Source of the DNA: Zanthoxylum bungeanum
Lineage: Eukaryota > Streptophyta > Magnoliopsida > Sapindales > Rutaceae
DNA: 64,000 bases
Direction: 5' to 3'
NCBI GenBank assembly: GCA_019454045.1
Contig: SKCR01032774.1
Coordinates: 558,001-622,000, forward strand
In this document: positions 10,540-23,020 of the stretch, piece after piece
How positions within the stretch are numbered: position 1 is the stretch's first letter
Layout of the letters: each line of letters starts with the position of its first letter
Notes under the pieces: generated by a model
The model's database searches: none
What the model was told of the DNA's origin: nothing
What the model saw: only the letters and a program-made list of their open reading frames with translations
Made by a program: the position numbers and the translations under genes

Positions 10540-11975
10540 GAGAATTTAATAAATAATGGTGTCATATGTATTAATGGTGATCAACAAGTCAAACCTAATC
10601 CCATGCACTCAGTGGGGTCCAAATATGTTATCTTACATCATGTCCCAACAAGTTGATTGTTGAGAATATATTATGCTTCATCAAACTTTTTCTTTTCTTA
10701 AAAATAAATAAATAAATTAGCATATTATACTGACATACTGCATGCATGCATGTTTACATATAACTGTTGATTTCATCGAAAAATGAAATTGATGTAAAAG
10801 TTTGCACAAATGGCTCCTTCAATCAGAGTTTCTACTTTTTAGTGTCTTTTATATTTATATTTTTTAATTTTTGTGGGCTTCTAAAGTGAGGTTTCAATTT
10901 ATTGGTAGCAAGGGCAGTGAACTCTCAAGTGATGGTATGATTAGATTAAAATGAAATTTAAAAAAGGATTACAAGCACTAAACAGTTATGCATGGTTGAA
11001 TATTTAAATTTCAGAAACAAACGACGATTTTATTAGATGTGTTTTTGTGTTGTTATAATAGTGTTAGATTGTTATGACTTAAAACACTAATTATTTACTA
11101 TAAAGATTAATAAATTAAAAGAAATCACACATAATCACTTGCAATGTGAGAGTTAGGGATGGCAATGGGTCGGGCTCGGGATGGGCTTTGATAAGCCTGG
11201 CCCGAGCCCGGTAAAAAAAATTTAGGCCCGGGCTTGATTTTTTATTATAAACAATTATAAAAATAAAAAATTATTATATATATATATTTTTTATAAATAA
11301 AAAAATTTAATTATTTATTTTACAAGGTTTAATTATATTTCACAAGGACAGGGATAAAGAGATGAATTTACAAGCCTCATGCTCCAGGATTTCACCAAAA
11401 TCAATCGGCAAATGCTTCAACGTTCTGATTACGATTCACTATTTTGATTCCAATTTATTCTGATTTCAAGTACATAAACCGTACACTGTAAAATCCAACA
11501 TAATACTTGACTGAAAACGTCAGATGACAAAACTATATCTCTTATATGTTTTGGATTTTTCATAGATTAGTTATTACTTTATTAAAAATAATTCATTAAT
11601 TTAAGTGTCCAAGTATCGAAATCGGTATAAATTTCATTAAAGCAACAAAAAATAATGATTTTGAACAACATTTTTGTATAAATGCAGTATTTAATTTATT
11701 AACATTCAACAATAAATCTCTATGAAGAAAAATTATCTTTAATGCCATATTTGAGCTTCTTGTTCGTTCTTATTCTTTTATCTGAAAGTTAAAACATCTC
11801 AGCTAATGTATTACTAATGTATTTCCTAGCTTCTTTAAAACATCTCTGCTAATGCATTACTAATGTATTTCCTAGATTTTATAGTAAAATTAGAATGCTT
11901 ATTAGATGGAGTTAGACATGAATAAATTTGGAAGAAAATGGTTGCAACATCAATTAGAAAATAATAGAAACATGA
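10540..11975 (+). repeat. Duplicated segment, copy A
   Basis: From 10540 to about 11130 it is nearly the same as 39895-40466. From about 11130 to 11975 it matches 55461-56130. The two partner blocks are contiguous once the Tat-like element (40472-55455) is removed. Copy A therefore shows the empty site of that insertion. It has its own extra insertion at 11157-11330. No gene is evident. Confidence 0.85.
11157..11330 (+). mobile_element. Fragment of a hAT-type MITE
   Basis: Starts TAGGGATGGCAATGGGTCGGG-like (TAGGGATGGCAATGG), a typical hAT end, followed by GGGCTCGGG/CCCGAGCCC words and an AT-rich stretch. It is absent from the paired segment at 55485-55520. I see no right terminal repeat, so it is truncated or decayed. 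Confidence 0.5.
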
Positions 11976-12680
11976 TTAAGAGTATGGAAATGTTTGGAAT
12001 TGCATTTGGGTGAGTTGGATTTGAAGAAGAAGAAGACAATCCTGGAAATGGATTCGCGTCGCGACACACAAGAGAAAAATGAATGCACGTTTCTGGATGT
12101 TGCGCGTCGCAACGCGCAAGAAGTTGCGTCGCGACGCGTGGCACATAATTTCCCAAAATTAGTTTTATACCACCCAGTTCCATCCTAGCGTGTTAAAGGC
12201 TACCCTTAGGGTCTCGTATCAGTTTGTATGCATACATTTCATCTTTTCCAAGCATGATATACTAAGTGACAATATCACTGACTTGAATTGAGGAAGTTAG
12301 TCTAATTCTAAAATACATTCCATGGTGTGAAGCCTAATCGAGTTACCATTTATAGGACATTGCAGGAATTGTATTTTTCTTTGACGAAGCGATATAGCAC
12401 CAGCCAGATTCTAATCTGTGAGTGGACATCTTTTTCTCAGAACTGATTTTATTTAACAGTTTTTCATTTCAGACTTACTATTCTTCCTTTTAGGGTGTTA
12501 GCCAATTTCTTCTTCAGTTATATTTTCTTGAGCATACTTTGAGAAATATTTTAGAAAAGAAATGTTTTCGAAACATGAGTTTTATATTTTTTCGGGGCAT
12601 GGGGGAAAAACCCACCCCAGTATGTAACTTATACAGACATGGAATTGAAGGACAGAGAACATGTGTACATGTAAAGGACT

Positions 12681-13480
12681 GGGGGGACGGCGATACGTAA
12701 CGCCCCCAGATCCTAGTTCAGGGCTAGGGGGACGGCGATACGTAGGGGTGGCAAAACGAATCAACGAATCGAATTTGTATCGAATCTTAAACGAATCGAA
12801 TCATATGATTCGTATTCGATTCGTTTATTAAACGAATCGAATACGAATATTCGTTTAGTCAAATATATTATTTAATAAAATAATTTACAACACTTGATTT
12901 ACATTAATTCTTCATAAATATATACACATGAAATATGTAATTAATATATTTACTACAAATGTCTCACCAAATATCGAAAATATTACATTTTCTATGGTAA
13001 TTAGTTATAATTTCTCGAATCTTAATTGAAAATTAACAAGAACTAGTAAATAAAAATAATAAAACGAATCCTAAATGAATAAACGAATCAATGAGCTTAA
13101 ATTCGTATTCGATTCGTTTAATAAACGAATCGAATCGAATTGACCCATTTATTAAACAAATCCATTTTTTCAAACTCGTATTCGCTTTAAAGCGAATCGA
13201 ATCGAACGAATAAACGAATCCTGACCCAAATTGCCACCCCTAGCGATACGTAACGCCCCTAGACCCTAGTTTAAGGGTCAGGTAGTAGCATGGATTAGCA
13301 CTACCGGCTCTAGTTCAGTGGATTGGGGGACGGCGATATGTAACGCCCCAAGACCACCAGTTTCAGGGACATGAGTGGCATGTTTTGGGGGACGGCGATA
13401 CGTAACACCCCAAAGTCATGGTTTTGCATTCCTGGATCTAGTTAAGCGTATGAGGGGACGGAGATACGTAACGCCCCCAT
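12681..13480 (+). repeat. Tandem GACGGCGATACGTAACGC repeats with G-run/C-run flanks
   Basis: Five or six units of a G-run, then GACGGCGATACGTAACGC, then a C-run, at about 45-70 bp spacing (near 12682, 12728/13243, 13325, 13387, 13456). The G- and C-runs make each unit able to fold on itself. The inverted LTR has diverged counterparts (GACTGTGAGTACAACGC-like, minus strand, near 16895 and 16990). One unit is the insertion target of the MITE. Confidence 0.75.
12743..13242 (+). mobile_element. hAT-type MITE, 500 bp, complete
   Basis: Perfect 12-bp terminal inverted repeats TAGGGGTGGCAA / TTGCCACCCCTA and a perfect 8-bp target duplication GCGATACG (12735-12742 and 13243-13250). Subterminal regions are built from ACGAATCGAATC words on both strands, analogous to the arrays of hAT-1 and hAT-2 but with a different word. 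The middle is AT-rich and has no ORF, so it is non-autonomous. Confidence 0.9.
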
Positions 13481-14103
13481 ACGTCAAGTTTTTTAGAAAC
13501 AGATCAGTTTTCAGATACCAGATTTTCAGCATACAGCTTTCAAAAATCAGATTTTAGAAATAGTTTTCCGAAACCAGAGCTTCAAAAGCAGTTTCCAGAA
13601 AGATAAATTTTATAAAAGAGATTTCAGATAAAGTTTTCAGAAAAGAGTATTCATATAAAGTTACTTCCGGCACTTTGGTTTTAAAACTAACTGTTTGGAT
13701 ATCAGTATTTCAGTTTTTACCATCCACTTCCTTAGATCATACAACGATCTAACCCCACACTCCCAGTTTTCTATTTTTACAGGTATTCTCGGAGGATGAG
13801 CTCGGGAGGACGGATATTGTTGCAGTCACTAGGGTATGGAGTCCATTAGTTCAAGTCAGGAAGAGTGAGAATCCAGTCTAAGTCAAGTAAAAGTTTTGTA
13901 TTAGTCTTTGATTTTGAGACAGTCATTATAAAAGTGTGTTATTAAGTGTTCAGTTTAATATGTTGAGTTGTATGTAATGTTTTTGAGTTGGGCTACGGTC
14001 CTACGGCATATTAGTATCTGTTTATGGTTAGAAAGTCAGAGGCTTATGGGGTTAGTATGGTCTATCATCTACCGGTAACATCTCCCAGATTGGGGATGTT
14101 ACA

Positions 14104-16144
14104 CAACAATACTCAAAATTCATTTATACTATAGGTCATGTTGTCACTTATTGAGTATCTCTTTAAAGGTTCAAGCTTTCCTTAAATCCCAATACACTCA
14201 CTTTTGATTTGGTATTACTATTTTACTAACTCCTCTATACTGATATCATGGAAACTCTTTGTAAGTCCATTACCCTATATCTTGAGAATTACTTTCTTTG
14301 ACTTCCTTATCCTTTTTTGAACTTTTATCCACCTTAAGGCCATGATTCTCATAATTTATAAGGTTATTACTTTAAACTTAACCTTATCTATAGTGAATTC
14401 AAACCTTTTCATTCCTTACAGAATATTATCATCTTACAATTCTGATCTAAATTCTCTTAGATTTCCCTGGTTCAATTATTATGTTATCTCGTATCCGCCT
14501 ATCCTGATAGATATTCTCATTTATTTGTTCAATTCCTTATTGGTATTGAAGTTGAGGGGTATCTATATACCTTCCATAAGGGTCTGAGGATGCACATTGC
14601 TATTATTACCTAAGCTTGGATGATAATCTAGTTAATTGACTACACACTGGCTATAATAAAGGTATTAGGAAAAAGATTTATCATTTACCCTACTGGGGTT
14701 TACATCAGCTCCTTCATTTTCAGTATTCCATAACTTTTGTCAATTGTCTTGAGATCTCCATTAGCTTTACCATCATTATATTGCACCATCTCTTTCATTA
14801 TCTTCTGTATCCACCATTATTATGTCCATATTCTATCTCTTAACTTCAAGTTATGCTGCTATGATTAGTGGTGATTCACTATTAGAAACTACAATATATA
14901 TCTCTATTCTATTTTCCTGCTATAAATTGCAACTATATCATTTAATCTTTTTACTTGTAATAGTACTCTGGTTAACTCTTGAGTATCACAAACCCCATGG
15001 ATCTATTCTTCCAACTTTACGTGAATTCCTTCTAGCATTGATCTAATTCATAACTTTTTTACTAGTACTACACGCTTGTCCATGAAATCTTGTATCAAAT
15101 TCCCTAATTTCTTATTAATTCCAGAAACTTCTCTACATATTTTCCGATTAGTTGATCCTAGGGTATATCATGCTTCTTTACAATTATTTCCAGTTATATA
15201 TATATTGGGAAAGGCTGGGAGAAGTATCTTATGTCCCAATGGGTATCGACATCCTTGTCTTTGTTCTGGTATTCTATACCCTAGTAGTGTCTATTGCTCA
15301 TTTAAGATAGGTGTGAAACGAACTCCGTCAAAACAGTTCCCTTAACTGGAGTCATCGAGAGGTTTTATATCTAAATTACTTGGAACTAATCTAAATCTGA
15401 TTCCTTAATAAAGATATCTAATTAATTTTCCTTATACCATTCATTTTATGTGCTTACTAGTTTGATTAGAATGTTTAAAATCTCTACGTCTCTTTCATAT
15501 CTCAAGTTCATTAGAACTCCTACAATTAACCTTGATTACTTACTTATCGTTTCTTCTGGTTGCCCCTCATTATTCGGGAAATTATCTTATAATTACGTGA
15601 TGCTGAAAAGCTAATGGATTAGCTAGAAAGAATTTCCGATAAGAAAATAATTATTACTAGAAGAGAATAAACCTTACTTAGGCCTACTCAATATTTTACT
15701 TTTGCTCGGGCTTACTATATTCTTCTTTCTCTCACAAGTCCTGGTACTTTTTTATAATCCCACTATGTATCTCTACTCCTACTGTCCTCGATTGCTTTAA
15801 GTATCTATACATCATTCTTTACTTTCTTATAGATTTCTCATTCTAATCTCTTGAGTGAACATTTCAAAACTTATTATTATTATTTAGCCTCATAACTCGG
15901 CTATACTCTTGGTAATAAGCTAGGATAACTACAGAAGAATTCTCAACTTTGATATAGAGTATGGTTGATTTCAAATAGAAGAATATTCAAATAGCTTGGA
16001 ATATTTACTAACCGGTCTATAAAACTTGAGGACGTACTCGAGGATCGAATACTGGAGAGGTAGTGCCTCGTATACTAGTACCTCGGGCATACTACATATA
16101 CAAGACCCCAACACTCTACCCACTGCAGTCACTGACTCCCTAGA
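14104..16144 (-). other. Decayed internal region between two inverted gypsy LTRs
   Basis: About 2 kb, AT-rich. The short ORFs look like chance hydrophobic readings of pyrimidine-rich DNA. The minus-strand PBS at its right edge suggests it is the 5' internal part of a minus-strand gypsy element. I see no gag, protease or pol motif. Confidence 0.45.
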
Positions 16145-16160
16145 CCATGTTCTGATACCA
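16145..16160 (-). other. Primer binding site (initiator-Met type), minus strand
   Basis: Minus-strand TGGTATCAGAACATGG, 4 nt from the LTR end at 16165. The first ten bases match the complement of plant tRNA-iMet. Confidence 0.7.
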
Positions 16161-16164
16161 TCTT

Positions 16165-18609
16165 TGTAACATCCCCAATCTGAGAGATGTTACCGGCATG
16201 GAATAGGTCTTACTATCCCCATGAGCCTCAAACCATCTAATTGTGATCAATACTGTCAAACTCATCACAAAAATAATATCATGCATAGGGTCCATTTACC
16301 AACTCAATGATAATAGAAATGCATCTCTAGTTTCCATACAATGTACTCAAAAATATATTACACTAGAAATCTAATGTTTGACACATTCAGATACTATGCA
16401 ATGTATGTCATGCAACATTTACTTGACTCTGTTTATGATGCCTTCTGGACTCAACCTGATGTACTCAACACCCAAGTGATTGCCTTCAGTATCCATCCTC
16501 TCGAGCTCGCCCTTCAGATTTACCTGCAAACTAGAATACTGGGAGTGGGGGGGTTAGGTCGTTTGAACGACCTAGTGAGTGGACAGTTTAAATCAGAACT
16601 GAAATACTTTATAAAAAAAAAATCCATGGTTTTAAAACCAAAATCATCTCAATAAACAGTCATTCCTGCTCTGAAAATATTTTCTAAAATTTCTCTAAGT
16701 CGTGAGTTCTCTTGAGAACTCCTTTATAAAACCATTCTCTTTAAAGAATCAAGTCTCAAAAGTCCGTTACTGAATCCATAAGATAAAAGTCAAGATTTTC
16801 TTTCCAAAACCTTTGTGAAAGATCATTCACAAAACCATATGTAAAATCATCTGTAAAAACAATTGTCAATTTGTACCATAATCTCGTGGTCTTGGAGCGT
16901 TGTACTCACAGTCTCCCAAGCCACTAAACCGGTAAACAGTGGTGCTATCAGTGCCACCAACCTGTCTCTGAAATCCGGGTCTACGAGTATTGTACTCACA
17001 GTCCCCATAGCTCAATACCCAAGATCTATAGGCATCTGTCATCTCTAGTCCTATATCCTATATACGGATTGGTTATCAATATCCGTCAATTCCATATCTG
17101 TATCAAGTAATATCTTAGATGGGTTTTCCCCCATGCCTCCAAAATCATAAAATCATACATTTGAAATGATTTTCATCATCAAAATATTAATTTGAAACCA
17201 AGCTTTATCAAAACCTTAAATCATAATTTTCAGCTCGCTTGAAATCAACAATTTCAAGTATAGGTTAATCAAATCAAGATATGCAAAATCAAAATTTTAG
17301 AAGACATAGTTAAAATTCTGAAATAAATACTCCCTGATAAAATAAAAATATCCACTCACAATGCTACGACAAATCAGGTACGGTATGCATTGTGGGTAAT
17401 CTCCGAGTGTCCGGCCGATGATCTAAGGCCAAAGAAATCGTTAGTTTTCCTTTCAATAAATAGAAAAGTATATACAATCAATGGTTGATGTTTACGCCTA
17501 TGGTATGACTTATCATGTGTCTACTCATCTATACAAAGTCCTTATAGTGCCCCCAATATCTTAGGATAAAACTGGAATGATTAAGAATATATCTTGAAAA
17601 AGTGTCACGTGTCAAGACGCAGTTTTTGGACGTCGCCACGCGCATGCAAATGAGTGAGGCAGTAACCATCATGTGCTTCACGCATAGCGACGCTGCTCAC
17701 CCGGCGTCGCGACGCGCCCAGCCCAGCACAAATCCAGATACCATTTTTCCAACACGTGTCGCAACGTCAGAGAGTTTGCGTTGCGACACAATGCTATTTT
17801 CCATGACTGAAATTGCAATCTCACTTCATACACCATTTCCTCAACATCATACAAGCTACAACCATAACAAATACATTACATATCATCAATTCCACTCTTA
17901 AACACTATCTCAAATCTAAATCATAACCATTTATAAACTCCAATTCAAATTCACACTTAAGGATTTCACAGTTTGGGGGGTTTCTCAAACTTTTTTTTCC
18001 AACTCAAAAATCATAATTACATCACCAACATAAACTACCATCACCCTTTCAAACATCAATCCATCAAAATTCAACAAATTAAAGTTTGTGTTTAACTTTT
18101 CTCACCTTAAATCAAATTATTTCTTCATAATTAGAATTCTATAAGCTTCCTTTCATCATTTCTAGGCTTGCATGTGGCTTTGGAGCTTTTGATCTTGAGT
18201 AGAAATGGTGAAGAAATTCTGAAATCTTGACTATGAAGTTGGCTTGAAGAATAAAGAAGAAGGGAAAAGAAGAAACGTGTGTGTGGTTGTGGGTTTCCTT
18301 CTATTTTTTTATACTTAGTAACACATGTGCTAGACATTTATTAATAAGGTTTAACAAATTTCACCAAGCCTTATTAACAAATGTCATTAGGTCTAAGTAC
18401 AAATAAGCATTTAATAAACATAATGATATTAGTTCAACTCTTATAATTCTTACTGGAGCCTAATGAATTAATTTAAGTATTATAAATATTGTGATTAAAA
18501 TTGGGTTTTTATGCCACCTCCAAATTTTATTCGCTACCGCTCGGGAAAAATTGTATTCCCTAACACCAAATTATCAATCCAATCAGTTATGAGTTTTGGA
18601 GTCATTACA
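16165..18609 (-). repeat. Gypsy-type LTR, minus orientation, about 2.45 kb
   Basis: Runs from TGTAACATCC at 16165 to CATTACA at 18609 (TG...CA; in element orientation it begins TGTAATGACTCC). An initiator-Met primer site follows inside at 16145-16160. It contains one perfect GCGTCGCGACGC (17704-17715). Its right edge abuts a truncated copia-2 LTR. No second LTR of matching orientation is present, so the element is incomplete. Confidence 0.75.
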
Positions 18610-19334
18610 CGTGCGTATCTGAGTTATTTTGGATGTGTTTCCAAGCCTTTTTGCTGTTGGAAACCCTCAACTTTGTCCTACCGATATAAAATGAACATAT
18701 AGCCACTTTCCCTGGGTTGAAAATATATCGTCTTGAGCCTAAACACCTTCCTAGATTTTCAACCTTATTGTTTATCACATTGAAGACTCTTTTGAATCTC
18801 ATTTCTTCATTTCCTTGGTGATTGAGATCTTTGATTTACCATCAACATAACCAAATCAAATTTCCTAGCCCTTCAGATTTCTCAAGGAGGAAGATTGGTA
18901 CTCGAAGTTTCGGTGTGCTTGCGGAGTTGATCTATTCAGAGACTTCAAAGGTTGGGGTACGGGCTCGGGGAGTTCTTCGAGTTCTTGCAGTCTAGAGATA
19001 CTGGAGTCGGTGGAGTTGCCGCTATAGGTCTTTCACCATCGCCGTAAGTCTTTCTTATATAGCAGATTTTGGGCCGGTTGCCGAGATACCTGAAGTGATT
19101 TTTTACTTGAACGAGTTTTCCACTTCGTCACTAAAATTATTGTGTTGATTTGTGGTATTGATTTTATTTACAGCTTTATCATATGTTATTGATTTAATAT
19201 TTGGGATTATATTGTAATTGCATATATTTAAGGTTGCTTGTTAGAAATCCATAGAAACAATAGCAAAGACTTGTCATGATTTATTGTGTTAATTCCGCAT
19301 AGGGTCAGAACCTTAGGATAATTATGAATTTTCA
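18610..19334 (+). repeat. Copia-2 5' LTR, truncated at its 5' side
   Basis: Matches 36987-37726 closely (starting CGTGCGTATCTGAGTTATTTTGG-like, both with TATATAAA-type and GGGTACGGGCTC words) and ends TTTTCA before the PBS. The first ~330 bp, including the CGTTCGAACG block of the 3' LTR, are missing. They were replaced by the end of the gypsy LTR at 18609. Confidence 0.85.
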
Positions 19335-19336
19335 AT

Positions 19337-19348
19337 TGGTATCAGAGC
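19337..19348 (+). other. Primer binding site (initiator-Met) of copia-2
   Basis: TGGTATCAGAGC, the standard complement of the plant tRNA-iMet 3' end, 2 nt after the LTR end. Confidence 0.9.
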
Positions 19349-20787
19349 ATGAACTCGATCCTTGACCTGTTAGCTATGGAACATAATCAACCCTTAAATT
19401 GTCCCAAATTCCTTGATGAGACTGAATATTTATATTGGAAGGTTCGCATGAGAGTGTTCCTTAAGTCCTTATATGTGAGGGTACGAATGGCAGTAGAGTA
19501 CGGGGTGGAAACCTCCCGTAGTTATGGTTGATGAAGTCTATTCCCCTAAAGACAAACCGACTTGGACCAAGGATGAATTTGACGCTAACAACAGGAAAAG
19601 CAAAGCTATTAATGTCATTCATTGTGCTGTGTGCTCGACTGAGTTTAAGAGAATCTCAATATGTGAGATAGCCAAGGATGCATGGGACATCCTACAGACT
19701 ACGCATGAGGGCACACTGTCTGTTAAAAATAATAAACTCCAAGATCTTGCTACTAGGTTTGAGGTCGCCAGAATGAAGGAAGATGAGATATTTGACGAGT
19801 TCTATTCTGAGATTAACGACATAGTCAACTCTAGTTTTAACCTAGGCGGGACCATACTTATCAGTAGGATAGTAAGGAAAATCCTTAGATCTTTGCCTAA
19901 CAAGTTCCTATCTAAAATCACCACCATCGAAGAAAGCAATGACCTCGATCATCTTAAATTAGAAGACCTCGTAGGAAAACTACAGGTTTATGAGAAGAAA
20001 CTTTCTGGATATAAAAAACTAAAAACTATAGCGATGAAGATCGTGAAGGAAGTTTCTCATGATCCATCAAGTGATGATGATGATATCCTCACAGATCATA
20101 ATTTGGCCATGTTTGCAAAGAGGTTTAAGAAATTTCTTAAGCTTAAGGAGGTTGGCCATGATAGGAATAAGGATGATATGCCTAGAGAGAGTATGTATAG
20201 TATGATAGAGTCTAGAGAGGATATAGTAGCAAACCCCATGGTATTCAATGCCATGAGTGTGAAGGTTTTGGGCATATTAAATTTGAATATCCTACTTACC
20301 TAAAATATAAGGGTAAGAAAGCCATGACAGCCTCTTTTAATGATTCAGAAGGTGGCTATACTTTTGATGAGTCTCCTAAAGATAAGAGCATTTTTATGAC
20401 CTTTTCTGCTAGTGTGACTGGTGAGAGGGAGGAAAACAGTAGTGACGAATATGCTAGATCTTATTTCTCTCACGATGAGTCTGTAGATGAGGATAATCTT
20501 TAGGTACCTTATGTTGAACTGTTTAATGAGAGTTTAGCTATCAAAAAGACGAACATAGAGGTTGAAGAAAGTAGAGCTAAAAAGGAATGAAGCTCAAGCT
20601 AAGTTTGAGAACAGCCTTGTGATGAGTGATGACCTCGAGGAGAGGAATAAAGATCTAGTTGATAGATTTAAAATTTTAGAAACTGAACTTGAAGATGTTA
20701 GAACGCAGCTGTCTATATTTTCTAGTGAGAATAAAAAACTAGACTGCATATTAGGGATTAGTGTTGAGCCTAATTGCGATAAGGCGT
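19349..20787 (+). pseudogene. Copia-2 gag (UBN2/DUF4219-type), first part
   Basis: The start MEHNQPLNCPKF with LDETEYLYWKVRMRVFLKS is the usual N-terminus of plant copia Gag. A one-base shift near 19500 moves the frame to 19524-20303, which holds the UBN2-type core (AKDAWDILQTTHEGT; KLQDLATRFEVARMKEDEIFDEFYSEINDIVN; ILRSLPNKF). Another shift follows at the first zinc knuckle near 20240-20285, where the last Cys of CHECEGFGHIKFEC reads as Tyr. A Ser/Asp-rich tract (to about 20500) and a coiled-coil-like segment (20562-20780, LEERNKDLVDRFKILETELEDVR) come next. The gene is then cut by the solo LTR at 20788 and resumes at 22650. Confidence 0.85.
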
Positions 20788-22644
20788 TGACCGGTGTGTA
20801 ATCACACGTGTATAACGCAAGCGCACGTATCGTTCAAGTAGTATAAAAATATCGATCCCACGAGGACTTAATTCCTACTGTTGTTATTAATTATTGATAC
20901 TATTTATTTACAGATATCTACTTAAAGGGAGAAGTGAATGATTGTTTGATTGGTCGGTTGAATGTGGATTTGATAAATAAAATAAAAACAGACTCAAAAT
21001 AAAATACTAAGGAAAATAAAAGAAAAGACTCAAAGATCTAGGGTCGTGACTCCACACAATATTATTCTAAAGATGAATTGATTCTCTTACATATGTGTAA
21101 TAAATCAGTTTGCTAACCTGGAACACGAAGATATGCAAAAGCCTATGTCGATGGTCAGATGCAAATACCCAGTATAACCCAATTGAACCATATGTCTATG
21201 TCAACCAAATTACCTGGATTCATTAATTTCAAGTTCCAATAGTGGCTACCCCCGCCCGACAGATATATGTCTATCATGTAAGGAAATCTATTAAAGGTTA
21301 TCTATCCTCAAGGAAGATCGTGGGCTATTGAATATAAGGCTGAAACCTAAAATCCCTATGTCAAGTTTACCACATCAATCTTATTGGTGATCAGACAACA
21401 AGAATCATTAAGCTTAAGACTCAATAAACAAACTAAAGAATTACCCATAAAAAGAAAATCAATTATTAAGTGTGGATATTGTGTTTCATCACTTCCCTAG
21501 AATAAAAATAAAATGGTGGGGGTTAGGGGATCCACCTTTACTATTTCTAATTTAGAAATCTCCCTTAATATAATATGGAATTTATCAGTGATATTACCAA
21601 TCGACCATATAGGCTGTATCTTCATTAAGTTAGATTTTAATTAAGTCCGACCAGCCATAAAGGCGGTATCATTATTTGTCCATAATCCAGCCATATAGAC
21701 GGTAATCATTTGTCACCTAAAGACCGGCCATATAGGCGGTGTCACATTATGTCAAGTAAATAAAACCAGCCATTAAGGCGGTAAACCTTTTAGTTTGAAT
21801 TATAATTTAATATTATAATTAAGTGAGATTAATCTTAACTAAAATAATAAAAGCTTCACCATTCCCCCAACGGAAATCTAACTACAAAACATAAAAGAAA
21901 AGAAAGGAAGAAGAAAAGAAACTACTACTATTACTGAAAATAAAAATACATAATTTAAATTACAAAAAATAAACAAACAAGATGCAATCCTTAAATTCCT
22001 ACAAAAACCTAAGGAAATCATGAGAATTACAAATGAAATGGCTTGGTATTTATAGGAAAATTTAAAGGCTTCCACCAATTTCTCCACCGATTGCTCCACC
22101 AATTGTTCCACCAAACATGACACCAAACATGACATCAAACATGGCACCAAACATGCAAGCATGTTTTGTGGAAGTTTGACAATTTTTTTTTTTTTTTTTT
22201 TTATTTTATTAATTTTATTTTATTTTGAAAATGACTATAGTAATTACACAAAATACACTAGATTGTTCATCAATTTCGGCCATGGAAACTTCTGAATTCG
22301 AAATTATTTTGACTTTCAAAGTTGTAGATCTTCTAGTATTATTCAATCTTTAACTTGAATCAGCTCAATCGGATATCAGATGAAAAATTTATGGCCAAAA
22401 TACGAAACATGCACAAAACTGAAATTTAGGACTGCACTTCGTGATGCGTATAGTAAAATTTCGTTTTTGACATTTTTTCCTCCGGATTTCATCGTTTTAG
22501 CCCCGATTTGATTCCATTAAGTCCCAATATTATTTTTATATGCAAAATAAATAAAAACACATCAAAACGTTCATAAAACTCAAGAAACTATACAAAATAT
22601 TAGGTTAAATGAGTGAGAAATAGTGATATAATTACCACTCATCA
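20788..22644 (-). mobile_element. Solo LTR of the LOG-element family, 1857 bp
   Basis: TG...CA ends in minus orientation and a perfect 5-bp target duplication GGCGT (20783-20787, 22645-22649) inside copia-2 gag. It aligns with the LOG-RE1 and LOG-RE2 LTRs over the R/U5 part, with five GCCATATAGGC-type motifs at 21604-21780 and the conserved block 21060-21380. The U3 part (about 22050-22640) is different: it has CCACCAA and AACATGACACCAAACATGG-type repeats and a T-run of about 28, with no GCGTCGCGACGC or CACGTG array. A solo LTR results from recombination between two LTRs, so a third full element once sat here. Confidence 0.9.
21604..21782 (-). repeat. Iterated GCCATATAGGC motif in the solo LTR
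   Basis: Five versions (near 21608, 21652, 21690, 21726, 21768) with small changes such as GCCATAAAGGCGGTA and GCCATTAAGGCGGTAA, spaced 35-45 bp. Confidence 0.8.
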
Positions 22645-23020
22645 GGCGTCATCATCTAGAGCTGTGCATGTCCATCCTAAACAAGACTTAGGCAAGAAGC
22701 TTGTTGACTGCAGTCATATGATTCATCATAATATTCCTCGTCCTGTGACTCAACCTCGATCTAGAGGTGTGGTGGGTAAACCTCGCTCTCATCCGAGGTT
22801 TGTGGCTGCATGCCATCATTGTGGCAAGACATGACATATTAGGCCCAAATGTTTCTTGTTGTGTAGACACAAGAAAAGGCCTAGAACTGTTCCATCTAGA
22901 TTTGCATCTTCAAATCTAGTTTCTCAGGTTTCTGCGCTAATAAAACTGATGCAATCCCTTTGTGAGAAACTTGTTGTATTAACTAGGAACTCTCAAGAGG
23001 AAGAGATTCCTAAGAAAGTT
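22645..23020 (+). pseudogene. Copia-2 gag, last part with zinc knuckle
   Basis: Continues the gag interrupted at 20788. It encodes a His/Arg-rich segment and a CHHCGK-x-HIRPKC zinc knuckle (about 22813-22850), broken by a TGA after CHHCGKT, then a Lys/Arg/Ser-rich tail to about 23020. No protease or integrase follows. Confidence 0.75.

Larger units (their letters stand above)
11976..14103 (+). repeat. Gypsy-type LTR, 5'-truncated, plus orientation
   Basis: Its right end, GATTGGGGATGTTACA at 14103, is the mirror of the left end of the LTR at 16165-18609. The words CGTCGCGACGCG, CCAGTT-CATCCTA and ACCGGTAACATCTC also match in the same order. It is much diverged from the other LTR and lacks that LTR's first ~700 bp. 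It starts where the duplicated segment ends (about 11975). No primer site follows its right end, so it is a solo or 3' LTR remnant. A MITE (12743-13242) is inserted in its tandem block. Confidence 0.65.

Noticed and set aside
14342..15345. Membrane-like hydrophobic ORFs (81, 74 and 89 aa)
   Set aside because: They read pyrimidine-rich decayed DNA, lack conserved motifs and have no supporting context.
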